A stretch of DNA of 57,684 bases from Clostridiales bacterium. Its GTDB lineage: Bacteria; Bacillota; Clostridia; Saccharofermentanales; Saccharofermentanaceae. The notes beneath the pieces were generated by a model. The model ran no database searches and had not been told where the DNA came from. It saw only the letters and a program-made list of their open reading frames with translations. Position numbers and translations under genes: made by a program. The DNA lies in the NCBI GenBank assembly GCA_017513085.1, contig JAFWDK010000026.1, positions 1-57,684 of the forward strand, given 5' to 3'. Position 1 is the first letter of the stretch; the number at the start of each line of letters is the position of its first letter. Positions 28,519 to 36,318 of this stretch are shown piece by piece.

Positions 28519-29310
28519 TTACTCGTTCTCATCCTCAGGTGTTTCGAAAACATTGGCACCGGAGAAGATCTCAATCATTTCTTTTCTCAGATTGTTAGTG
28601 ATCTCCAGACGTGTCTTCGGTGCGATCTCATATACATCTGTCTTAAACAGATAGTTCTGCAGATCCACATCCTTGATCAGCATCTTGGTGTGGTACAGAT
28701 TCGCCTGATACACATTGATATCGATCGCGTCATAACGCTCGAGAGTTTTCTTGTCGATATAGTTCTGGATCGAAACGATGTTCTTATCCCGGAAGATCTT
28801 CTTGCCGGAAACGTCACGTGTAAAACCACGAACGCGATAATCCATCGTGATGATATCCGAATCGAAACTTCCGATCAGGTAATCGAGAGTCGAAAGAGGG
28901 GAGATCTCACCGCAGGTCGCGACATCGATATCTACACGGAAAGTCGCAATAGCGGTATCCGGGTGATACTCCGGATAGGTATGTACCGTAACATGGCTCT
29001 TATCCAGATGTGCCACGACGGTCTCTGTCTCGATATGCGGGATCATGGACTCCTCCGCGATGAGAAGAGTAACCGAAGCACCCTGCGGCTCATAGTCCTG
29101 CTTGGAGATACTTAAGACCTTCGCACCGATCATTTCGGTGAGGTTGGTGAGGATCTTCGTAAGACGCTCCGAGTTATACTGCTCGTTAATGTATGCGATA
29201 TAGTCCTTCTGCTCACGGGCAGTCTTGGCATAACACACATCGTAGATGTTAAAACTCAAGGATTTGGTGAGATTATTAAATCCATAAAGGCGAAGTTTCT
29301 CGTGCGCCAT
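28519..29310 (-). CDS. speD: S-adenosylmethionine decarboxylase proenzyme
   Basis: Makes decarboxylated AdoMet, the aminopropyl donor used by SpeE. The 263 residues match the larger class IA (E. coli-type) enzyme rather than the 120-130-residue class IB enzyme. The self-cleavage site is [14 protein letters not shown], where the Ser after Lys becomes the pyruvoyl group; a Cys in [12 protein letters not shown] follows. ATG 29310 has AGAAAGG nine bases upstream; the ATG at 29319 is too close to it. First gene of a two-gene operon with the decarboxylase, behind a leader of about 300 bases with strong secondary structure. Confidence 0.94.
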   Translation of the reverse strand: MAHEKLRLYGFNNLTKSLSFNIYDVCYAKTAREQKDYIAYINEQYNSERLTKILTNLTEMIGAKVLSISKQDYEPQGASVTLLIAEESMIPHIETETVVAHLDKSHVTVHTYPEYHPDTAIATFRVDIDVATCGEISPLSTLDYLIGSFDSDIITMDYRVRGFTRDVSGKKIFRDKNIVSIQNYIDKKTLERYDAIDINVYQANLYHTKMLIKDVDLQNYLFKTDVYEIAPKTRLEITNNLRKEMIEIFSGANVFETPEDENE

Positions 29311-29416
29311 TTGATCCATCCTTTCTAAGGTGGGTCTTCACTTGAGATAGAATCCATCCGGGAAACGCACATACGCCACGGAGAAGAGGTCCTGCGCCAA
29401 AGCTCATCGCACTCTT

Positions 29417-29605
29417 ATTGATTATTCACAAGTAAAGTAACCAACTTATAAACATTAAGGGAATTCGAACTTCCCACTCAATAAGGCAGTATTTACTGCC
29501 GCTTCGGCATTTGACCCGGCTGTCCGTATGGCCTACTAACCACGGGATCCGTGGCGGTCAAACATTGCGTGTGAAGAGCTTCTTCCAAAAGCACTTTGCG
29601 CAATG
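29417..29605 (-). ncRNA. Candidate structured RNA / leader upstream of speD
   Basis: Five inverted repeats lie in succession. CGCAATG/CATTGCG (29563-29569 with 29599-29605) encloses GAAGA/TCTTC. GGTCAAA/TTTGACC (29556-29562 with 29510-29516) encloses the perfect CCACGG-GAT-CCGTGG (29540-29554). GGCAGT/ACTGCC spans 29485-29500. GGGAA-TTCGAAC-TTCCC spans 29459-29475 and is flanked by pairing ends ATTGATT/ACTCAAT (29417-29423, 29476-29482; one mismatch). A possible minus-strand promoter (TTGCAA, 17 bases, TATCTT) lies just upstream. I recognise no known riboswitch class. A polyamine- or AdoMet-responsive leader is a guess from position. Confidence 0.5.
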
Positions 29606-29713
29606 ACAAAAAGATATCACGGAAAGAAGGAAATTGCAATAGAATGCATCTAATTTCCATATAAGCGCAGCAGGCGGCTCCGGAAAAGAAGGACAGAGGG
29701 TGAAGTGATTTTC

Positions 29714-29742
29714 TTGCACTTAATGGGACGAGGCGATAAAAT
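29714..29742 (+). promoter_or_regulatory. Sigma-A promoter of the cysteine synthase-like gene
   Basis: -35 TTGCAC (29714-29719), 17 bases, -10 TAAAAT (29737-29742), about 80 bases before the start codon. Confidence 0.75.
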
Positions 29743-29822
29743 AGTAACGCATTTGCCCTTATTTCCTAAGGATAATAGGGTCATGAATTTTCGGGGATGA
29801 ACCCGTGAAAGCAGGATGGAAA

Positions 29823-30758
29823 ATGGTTTATAACAATGTCTTGGAAGCTGTCGGACACACACCCATGATCGCACTGTCGTCGCGTATGGTCGGAGAAGAT
29901 TGTGCCCGCGTGCTGGTGAAATACGAAGGATTGAACGTGGGTGGATCCATTAAGACCCGCACTGCGCTGAATATGATCGAACAGGCTGAGAAGGACGGAA
30001 AGATTACGAAGGACACGATCATCGTGGAACCGACATCCGGAAATCAGGGCATCGGACTGGCGCTGGTCGGTGCCGTCCGGGGGTATAGAACGATCATCAT
30101 CATGCCGGACTCCGTTTCCTGCGAGAGAAGATATCTTGTCGAGCATTACGGCGCGGAAGTGAAATTGATCCATGACGATGGCGATATCGGAAAAGCCATC
30201 GACGAGTGTCTGAAACTTGCCGAGAAAATGGCAGCGGAGGACCCGAATGTTTTTGTTCCGCAACAGTTTACCAATCCGGCCAATCCGATGGTACACCGTC
30301 ATCATACAGGCGTGGAGATCCTTGAACAGGTAGCAGGTCCGATCGACGGTTTCTGCGCGGGAATCGGAACCGGCGGCACACTTTCCGGAATCGGAGAAGT
30401 GCTTAAGGCACAGAATCCGGGGATCACGATCTGGGCAGTAGAGCCGGAGAACGCGGCGATCCTGGCAGGCGGAAATATCGGTTCGCATCTGCAGATGGGT
30501 ATCGGTGACGGATTGATCCCGGAGAACCTGAACACGGAGATCTATGAGGATGTATATGTGGTTTCCGACGAGGAAGCACTCGAGACAGCTAAGGATCTGG
30601 CCAGAAAAGAAGGCCTGATGTGCGGTATTTCATCCGGCTCCAATGTCGCGGCAGCGATCGCTATGGCGAAAAAACTCGGCAAAGGAAAAACCGTCGTGAC
30701 CGTACTTCCCGATACTGCGGAAAGATATTTCTCCACGCCGCTTTTTGATCAGAAGTAA
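29823..30758 (+). CDS. Cysteine synthase family PLP enzyme
   Basis: PLP fold-II beta-replacement enzyme of the CysK/CBS family, expected to make cysteine from O-acetylserine and sulfide. The 311 residues begin MVYNNVLEAVGHTPM, a typical CysK start. The PLP lysine is in GGSIKTRTALNMI (about 42), and the phosphate loop GTGGTLSGIGEVL lies near 178. The substrate loop reads PTSGNQG instead of the usual TSGNTG, and the residues before TGxEI are VHRHHTG, so substrate choice may differ. ATG 29823 fits the family better than the in-frame GTG at 29805; its ribosome site (AGGATGG) is modest. It has its own promoter. Confidence 0.82.
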   Translation: MVYNNVLEAVGHTPMIALSSRMVGEDCARVLVKYEGLNVGGSIKTRTALNMIEQAEKDGKITKDTIIVEPTSGNQGIGLALVGAVRGYRTIIIMPDSVSCERRYLVEHYGAEVKLIHDDGDIGKAIDECLKLAEKMAAEDPNVFVPQQFTNPANPMVHRHHTGVEILEQVAGPIDGFCAGIGTGGTLSGIGEVLKAQNPGITIWAVEPENAAILAGGNIGSHLQMGIGDGLIPENLNTEIYEDVYVVSDEEALETAKDLARKEGLMCGISSGSNVAAAIAMAKKLGKGKTVVTVLPDTAERYFSTPLFDQK

Positions 30759-30895
30759 ACGATCTTTCTTCGATGGAGCACGACCGGAAAGACCGAAGTT
30801 TTCGGATTGTTCATCATTTATGCAAAGAATATTGATGTAATACACGTCCCGCTTCTCCTATACTGAAAATGTATACAGGGGAAGGGGGCGTTTTT

Positions 30896-32347
30896 ATGAA
30901 GAGTTCGATCAAACAGAAACTGTGCTTGCTGATGGCTTTTGCCATGGTGTTTTCCCTGATGGGATGTTCCGAATCCGATTCGGCGGAGACAAGAACTTCG
31001 CGTGAGCGTGTGGAGAAAACCGAGACCGAAGAGGAAGAAACGGAAGAGACGACGAAGAAGACCCGTTCCACAACGAAGAAAGAGACAGAAGAACCGGAGG
31101 AGACTTCGGAGAAAACAGAAGAAACCACTGTCCCTACGACATCGAAGACGCTGGAAACCGAGGAGACGACTATGGAAAACACTACGGAGGAGACAACTGC
31201 GGCGCCGACAGCGACACCGAAGCCTACCGCCACTCCAAAACCAACGGCGACACCCAAGCCCACAGCAACGCCGAAACCCACGGCGACGCCTAAGCCGACC
31301 AATACGCCTACCCCGAAACCGACACCGACGAATACCCCGACGCCGAAGCCGAAGAACATGACCCAGAAAGAGGTCGAGGAACAGGTTTCCGAACTTCTGC
31401 GGAATATCTCGAACAACCACTACGGGTCGGTGAACGAAAAAGCCGGCTGCGAAGTCATGAAGAGCTTCGGCTACTACGCGTCGGTCTACAAAGCGGCCTA
31501 CGATTTCTGTTCCTATGAAGTCGAGATCAACAAAGCCGGTGTATCAAGCAGCGACATTACGATCCATTTCCACTATCACCAGCCGGGCGAAGCGATGGAT
31601 AAACTCGTCCAGGATACCGATAAGATGGTACAGATCATGGCGGATAAAGTGGAAGCAACCATAAACGGCACCGAGTCGAAAAATCCGGATGCGACGCTCA
31701 TTGCCAAGTATCTGGCGGAGTATATGCCGTCCGCTTCCGTAGGAAACATCGACATCAAAACGACCATCAAAAAGTCGAAGGGCAAGTATACTTTTGACGG
31801 CAATATCGGACAGATGATCCTCGGATTTGAACCGAACTACCACTGGAAAACCGGTATTCCGAAAGAGATCGCGCTGGCTACGGCCGAGTATCTTCTGAAT
31901 GTAGGAAGACTTAACCACATGGAAGAGTATAACTGGTTCTGCAAGAATTACACAGGCACCTTCTATGAGATCACGGTCAAATACGAAGCTGCCGGAAAAG
32001 GCTGCAGGATCGTTCCGGTCACCAAAGCGTTCAGCGATTACCGTGAGATCCCCGGAATCGATCCGGAATCGAATTACACAGACTTCAGGCTTTACTTCGC
32101 GGAACCGTTAACAGAAGATTTTTCGATGGGCTATACCGTCATTCTTGATGGCAACCGGGGAAAGATGATGCACGAGGAGAGGACCAGTGTAAAGAAACAG
32201 GAGAAACTCCGTTTCGGCTTCGGATGGAAAAAGACTGACGGAGAATGGGTCGCGATGAAGCGCGGCAATTACGTGATCGAAGTCTATGCGCCGAACGATG
32301 ACAATACACTTCTTGCCACGATCACCTACACCTTGCCGAAGACTTGA
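30896..32347 (+). CDS. Lipoprotein with Thr/Glu stalk and KPTATP repeats
   Basis: Function not known. The 483 residues contain a type II signal peptide with lipobox LMGC (Cys about 22), an acidic Glu/Thr stalk (about 25-100), a repeat of KPTATP five times and related Pro/Thr units (about 103-155), and then a soluble C-terminal region (about 160-483) I could not assign, ending in a beta-rich stretch with WKKTDGEWVAM and YVIEVYAPNDDN. The last part resembles the Ig-like ends of other surface proteins. ATG 30896 has GAAGGGGGC upstream and is followed at once by the signal peptide; the frame open from 30869 adds nothing sensible. Confidence 0.75.
   Translation: MKSSIKQKLCLLMAFAMVFSLMGCSESDSAETRTSRERVEKTETEEEETEETTKKTRSTTKKETEEPEETSEKTEETTVPTTSKTLETEETTMENTTEETTAAPTATPKPTATPKPTATPKPTATPKPTATPKPTNTPTPKPTPTNTPTPKPKNMTQKEVEEQVSELLRNISNNHYGSVNEKAGCEVMKSFGYYASVYKAAYDFCSYEVEINKAGVSSSDITIHFHYHQPGEAMDKLVQDTDKMVQIMADKVEATINGTESKNPDATLIAKYLAEYMPSASVGNIDIKTTIKKSKGKYTFDGNIGQMILGFEPNYHWKTGIPKEIALATAEYLLNVGRLNHMEEYNWFCKNYTGTFYEITVKYEAAGKGCRIVPVTKAFSDYREIPGIDPESNYTDFRLYFAEPLTEDFSMGYTVILDGNRGKMMHEERTSVKKQEKLRFGFGWKKTDGEWVAMKRGNYVIEVYAPNDDNTLLATITYTLPKT
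31203..31345 (+). repeat. 18-bp repeats coding KPTATP
   Basis: Five consecutive 18-base units with variable third positions encode KPTATP, followed by degenerate TPKPT units. The codon variation shows selection for the peptide rather than recent DNA slippage. Confidence 0.8.
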
Positions 32348-32355
32348 GGAGGAAA

Positions 32356-32979
32356 TCAGCCTAAGAAAGAAAGTATCTCCCGATACACCCTGGCAACAGG
32401 TAATCCCACCACGGCGTAGTAATCGCCGGAAATAGAATCAATGAGAAGAGAGCCGGTGTCCTGGATCCCGTAGGCGCCGGCTTTATCCATGGGCGAACCG
32501 GAGGCGATATATGATTCGATCAACTCCTGCTGCGCATCATCCAGACGATGAAATCTTACGTCGGCAAAAGAACTGAAGTTGCGGCTTTCTTTTTTGCTTT
32601 GAATGGAGACGCCGGTATAGACGCGGTGAGTCTTGCCGGAAAGGAGGGTGAGCATACGGCGCGCATCGTCTTCGTCTTTCGGCTTGCCCAGGATCTCACT
32701 TTCTGTGACCACGACAGTATCGGAACCGATGACAACGGTGTCGTCATCCGTAACGTTGGAAAGTGCGGCCGCCGCTTTTGCCGAAGCCTGGGCACAGGCG
32801 ACTCTTTCCGCAACCGGATACATATCGGTGCGGACATCTTCAGTGGCAAATGACTGCATGACGGAAGCGAAGACCGCGTCTTCATCCACATGGGCATCAC
32901 GGACTTCAAAAGAAAGCCCCGTCATTGAGAGCAGTTCAAAACGACGGGGGGACTTACTTGCAAGAATTATGCGGGACAT
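32356..32979 (-). CDS. maf: Maf family nucleotide pyrophosphatase
   Basis: House-cleaning nucleoside triphosphate pyrophosphatase (dTTP/UTP or modified pyrimidines), historically linked to septum formation. The 207 residues open with MSRIILASKSPRRFELL, the Maf signature; GSDTVVVTESEILGKPKD (about 77-94) is the conserved catalytic block with Asp and Lys. ATG 32979 is preceded by GTGAGG at six bases. A GTG at 32991 is an alternative but overlaps nadC. It is third in the nadB-nadC-maf operon, eight bases after the nadC stop. Confidence 0.94.
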   Translation of the reverse strand: MSRIILASKSPRRFELLSMTGLSFEVRDAHVDEDAVFASVMQSFATEDVRTDMYPVAERVACAQASAKAAAALSNVTDDDTVVIGSDTVVVTESEILGKPKDEDDARRMLTLLSGKTHRVYTGVSIQSKKESRNFSSFADVRFHRLDDAQQELIESYIASGSPMDKAGAYGIQDTGSLLIDSISGDYYAVVGLPVARVYREILSFLG

Positions 32980-32987
32980 AGATGACC

Positions 32988-33845
32988 TCACTTTACGGGT
33001 TTCAGGTTCTTCATGGAAAAATCCAGGATCGGCGCAGAATGCGTCAGTGCACCGCAGGAGATGTAGTCTACACCGATCTCGGCGAGCTTTCTGAGACGAT
33101 CCTTGTTCATGTTGCCGGAAGCCTCGAGTTCCGCTTTGCCCTTGGCCATAGCAACGGCCTGCGCGGTCATCTCGTCGGTCATGTTATCGAGCATGATGAT
33201 ATCTGCTTTGGCGTCGAGCGCTTCCTGAAGCATCTCCAGATTTTCCACTTCGACCTCGATCTTTCTTACGAAAGGCGCATAGGCCTTGGCCATCTCGACT
33301 GCTTTCTTGATGGAGCCGGCTGCTCCGATGTGATTGTCCTTGATGAGAACGCCATCGGAAAGATTGTAACGATGGTTCGTGCCGCCGCCGATCCGGACTG
33401 CATACTTTTCGAACGGACGCATATTCGGAGTGGTCTTTCTGGTATCGAGAAGTTTCGTATCGAAACCTTCCAGTTCTTTTGTCATGGAACGGGTGAGGGT
33501 AGCGATGCCGCTCATGCGTTGCAGGAAGTTGAGTGCAGTTCTCTCGCCACTCAGAACAGCGCGGCCGTCACCGGTCAGAACGCCGATCAGGTCGCCCTTG
33601 TGGATCTCATCGCCATCTTTGAAATTGGCTTTGAAAGAAGAGTTGTCACAGAGCATCTCAAATACGCGCGTGTACACATCCAGTCCGCAGAGGACACCGT
33701 CCTGCTTGCAGATCAGGTCTACTGTGACCAGGAATGGTTCCGGCATGATGGCCTGAGTGGTCACATCGTCGGAAGTAATGTCTTCGCGCAGAGCGCGCAT
33801 GATATAGTCGTCCCAAAGGATCGTATTAAGTACACCATTGTTCAT
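32988..33845 (-). CDS. nadC: Nicotinate-nucleotide pyrophosphorylase (quinolinate phosphoribosyltransferase)
   Basis: Converts quinolinate and PRPP to nicotinate mononucleotide, CO2 and pyrophosphate in NAD synthesis. The 285 residues are the standard length. Signatures are LLDTRKTTPNMRPFEKYAV (about 137-155), GGGTNHRYNLSDGVLIKDNH (about 158-177) and the C-terminal IGVDYISCGALTHS. The start MNNGVLNTIL lies at 33845 and overlaps the end of nadB by 20 bases, implying coupled translation; the longer frame to 34055 is inside nadB. Confidence 0.95.
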   Translation of the reverse strand: MNNGVLNTILWDDYIMRALREDITSDDVTTQAIMPEPFLVTVDLICKQDGVLCGLDVYTRVFEMLCDNSSFKANFKDGDEIHKGDLIGVLTGDGRAVLSGERTALNFLQRMSGIATLTRSMTKELEGFDTKLLDTRKTTPNMRPFEKYAVRIGGGTNHRYNLSDGVLIKDNHIGAAGSIKKAVEMAKAYAPFVRKIEVEVENLEMLQEALDAKADIIMLDNMTDEMTAQAVAMAKGKAELEASGNMNKDRLRKLAEIGVDYISCGALTHSAPILDFSMKNLKPVK

Positions 33846-35133
33846 AGAAATCTTTGTCCCTTCTCTTGATCTCGGCAAGAACGATCTCGCGGTATTCTTT
33901 TGCAAAATCTCTGCCCTCGTATTGTGTGAAATCCACATCCTCGACTTCGGTTGGTTCATACGGGATGGTTTCCTCGATATTCTGAGCAGAACGCTTCGAG
34001 AAGACCAGGCTTTCCAGGAGAGAGTTACTGCCGAGACGGTTCTTGCCGTGCACACCGGTGCAGGAAGTCTCGCCGATCGCGTAAAGATTGTCCATGGATG
34101 TCCGCCCCTTCAGATCGACCTCGATACCGCCCATGAAATAGTGCTGCGCCGGAGTCACCGGGAAAGGTTCTTTCAGGATATCGTAGCCTTCTTCTTTACA
34201 GTGCTCGAGAATATTCGGGAAATGGCTCTTGATGAGTTCCGGATCCAGATGAGTGACCGAAAGCCATACGAATCCGCGGCCGTCGATCTCCATCTGCTTT
34301 TTGATCGCAGCCGAAACGACGTCACGTGGCTGAAGTTCATCGGTGAATCTCTCCATGTTCTTGTTGAGAAGAATGCCGCCCTCGCCACGTACAGCTTCGG
34401 AGATAAGGAAACTTCTGCCCGGCTTTTCGGAATAAAGAGAAGTCGGGTGGATCTGGATATAGTTGATGTCCTTGAGGAGAACATTGTGCTTGAGAGCGAT
34501 AGCCAGCGCATCGCCGGTGATGTGACGGAAAGCGGTGGAGTGTTTGAACAATCCGCCGATGCCGCCGGTTGCAAGTACAACCGCCTTGCCGAAGACAGCT
34601 TTGAAATTACCGTCTGCATCTTGGGTGATGATACCCTTGCAGACATTTTTCTCACAGATGAGATCGACCATGGTGGTGTGTTCGTGCAGATCGATGTTTT
34701 TCTTTTCACGGACGATACGGAGAAGCTTGCTGGTGATCTCCTGTCCGGTGATGTCCTCGTGATGGAGGATACGGGATGCAGAATGACCGCCTTCCTTGGT
34801 CAGGTCGAGATCCTCGCCCTTCTTATCAAAGTCAACATGATAATCCAGAAGCTCCCGGATGATCATCGGAGACTGACGGATCATGGTGTCTACCGCTTTC
34901 CGGGAATTCTCGTAGTGACCGGCGCGGAGCGTGTCTTCGAAATAGTCTTCATAGTCCTGTGAATCGCGCAAAGCGGCGATGCCGCCCTGGGCCAGGTAGG
35001 ACGCACTGTTTTCCAGTGTGTCTTTCGTGATCATGTAGATCGAAAGGTTCTCCGGCAGATGCAGTGCGCAGAAAAGTCCTGCTGCGCCGGTACCGACGAT
35101 GACCACGTCGGCGGAAGTCGTGGAATTAGACAT
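33826..35133 (-). CDS. nadB: L-aspartate oxidase, short form
   Basis: FAD enzyme that oxidises aspartate to iminoaspartate, the first step to quinolinate. The N-terminal FAD motif is VVIVGTGAAGLFCALHLP (about 10-27); YLAQGGIAALRDSQDYEDY, HPTSLYSEKPGRSFLISEA and TSCTGVHGKNRLGSNSL are conserved active-site blocks. At 435 residues it lacks the helical C-terminal domain of the roughly 530-residue E. coli enzyme, as in many Clostridia. The ATG at 35133 follows AGGGGAGG. Operon nadB-nadC-maf; nadA is not in the window. Confidence 0.94.
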   Translation of the reverse strand: MSNSTTSADVVIVGTGAAGLFCALHLPENLSIYMITKDTLENSASYLAQGGIAALRDSQDYEDYFEDTLRAGHYENSRKAVDTMIRQSPMIIRELLDYHVDFDKKGEDLDLTKEGGHSASRILHHEDITGQEITSKLLRIVREKKNIDLHEHTTMVDLICEKNVCKGIITQDADGNFKAVFGKAVVLATGGIGGLFKHSTAFRHITGDALAIALKHNVLLKDINYIQIHPTSLYSEKPGRSFLISEAVRGEGGILLNKNMERFTDELQPRDVVSAAIKKQMEIDGRGFVWLSVTHLDPELIKSHFPNILEHCKEEGYDILKEPFPVTPAQHYFMGGIEVDLKGRTSMDNLYAIGETSCTGVHGKNRLGSNSLLESLVFSKRSAQNIEETIPYEPTEVEDVDFTQYEGRDFAKEYREIVLAEIKRRDKDFYEQWCT

Positions 35134-35173
35134 GTTTTGCCTCCCCTAATTATAGGAACATATATTAGCATGA

Positions 35174-35202
35174 ATTTTATCACGCGCCACGATACGTGAC
35201 AA
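35174..35202 (-). promoter_or_regulatory. Sigma-A promoter of nadB-nadC-maf with inverted repeat
   Basis: Minus-strand -35 TTGTCA (35197-35202), 17 bases, -10 TAAAAT (35174-35179). The spacer contains the perfect inverted repeat CACG-ATA-CGTG (35188-35198), a possible operator for a NAD-responsive repressor. The repressor is not identified. Confidence 0.75.
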
Positions 35203-35216
35203 GGTAAGTTCCCCCA

Positions 35217-35246
35217 TTGTCTTTTTTCTTGATTAGGCGTTATAAT
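35217..35246 (+). promoter_or_regulatory. Sigma-A promoter of manA
   Basis: -35 TTGTCT (35217-35222), 18 bases, perfect -10 TATAAT (35241-35246). It is divergent from the nadB promoter, with the two -35 boxes only 14 bases apart. Confidence 0.75.
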
Positions 35247-35328
35247 ACCATATATTATTTTTCCTTTCCCTTATGTGTCATGATCTCCAATGAAGGGGAT
35301 AGGAGGGGAAGTTAGATGGAGGAAATGG

Positions 35329-36264
35329 ATGAATCCAATCAAGATCATCCCTATGGCGAAAGAGTGCCTGTGGGGTGGAGATCGTCTGAAGGCGGATTAT
35401 AACATAGAAACCGATCTGGATCGGGTCGCGGAGGCGTGGATGCTTTCACCCACCGTGGAAACTTCGATCATCGGTTCGGGAGAAAATAAAGGACAACCGA
35501 TCACAGCGCTTTTGGATGAGGGCGAGGATATCAATAAGGCTTTCCCGCTCATGGTGAAGTTTATTGATGCGGCCAAGCCGTTATCGGTACAGGTGCATCC
35601 CAGTGATGAATTTGCTATGGCCAATTACGGCACATGCGGCAAGACAGAATGCTGGTATGTTCTGGATGCCGAGCCGGGTGCATATCTATATTACGGATTC
35701 TCCAGACCGGTCAATCGTGAAGAAGTCCGGGAACGGATCGAGAATGGTACTTTGATCTCCGTGCTTAACAAGATCGAAGTCAAGAAGAACGATATATTCC
35801 TGATCAAGAGCGGCACGCTGCACGCTATCGGACCGGGTATCCTGGTTGCCGAGATCCAGCAGAATTCTCCCTGGACATTCCGCGTATTCGATTACCAGCG
35901 TGTGGACAAAGACGGCAAGCAGAGAGAACTTCATATTGAAAAAGCACTGGCTTGTATGAATCTTGCCTGTTTCCAGGCGCAGTCCCGTCCCGAGCCGGTC
36001 AAGGCGGGTGACGGATATCAGATCTTTACGATGGTGAAATGCCCGTATTTTGATGCATATATCTATCGGATCACCAAGGGCGTCAAGATCAGCGGTACGA
36101 CCGGAAAGTGGAGAGGAATACTGGTTACGGATGGAGAAATGACCATCCGTAACGAAAAAGAGGAAGAAACGATCCGGGCAATTAAAGGCGAGTTCTACCT
36201 GGTCCCGAGAAACGAAGACAAGTACGAGATCAAGGGGGAGGCCGAGTTTATCCTGGTCGACTGA
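35329..36264 (+). CDS. manA: Class I mannose-6-phosphate isomerase
   Basis: Zinc enzyme interconverting mannose-6-phosphate and fructose-6-phosphate, feeding GDP-mannose synthesis or mannose catabolism. The 311 residues are the compact Firmicutes type. Zinc ligands are visible: SVQVHPSDEFA (Gln and His, about 82-86), KTECWYVLD (Glu) and GTLHAIGPG (His, about 162). ATG 35329 (MNPIKIIPMAKECLWGG) follows GGAGG at six bases; an in-frame ATG at 35290 has no such support. The gene downstream is a membrane protein 54 bases away and may be cotranscribed. Confidence 0.94.
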   Translation: MNPIKIIPMAKECLWGGDRLKADYNIETDLDRVAEAWMLSPTVETSIIGSGENKGQPITALLDEGEDINKAFPLMVKFIDAAKPLSVQVHPSDEFAMANYGTCGKTECWYVLDAEPGAYLYYGFSRPVNREEVRERIENGTLISVLNKIEVKKNDIFLIKSGTLHAIGPGILVAEIQQNSPWTFRVFDYQRVDKDGKQRELHIEKALACMNLACFQAQSRPEPVKAGDGYQIFTMVKCPYFDAYIYRITKGVKISGTTGKWRGILVTDGEMTIRNEKEEETIRAIKGEFYLVPRNEDKYEIKGEAEFILVD

Positions 36265-36318
36265 TCAGTCGGATCGAGCGGATCGAGAATAGAAAAGAAA
36301 GGAAAGGAGGCCGCGAGT

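Larger units (their letters stand above)
29311..29822. other. Divergent intergenic region speD / cysteine synthase-like gene
   Basis: A 512-base region without an established gene. It holds the speD leader with the structured candidate (29417-29605), a 43-codon minus-strand open frame (29407-29276) that overlaps the speD start in another frame, and the plus-strand promoter at 29714. Confidence 0.6.

Noticed and set aside
29417..29482. A tRNA-like arrangement: T-arm-like hairpin with loop TTCGAAC and pairing seven-base ends.
   Set aside because: Only 66 bases, no D-arm, no acceptable anticodon stem and an A-T closing pair where tRNAs have G-C. It is kept only as part of the structured leader candidate.
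30814..31416. Gly/Val-rich minus-strand frames opposite the lipoprotein (also 25615-26271 opposite the PT linker).
   Set aside because: They are mirror images of Thr/Pro repeat DNA and have no start signals.
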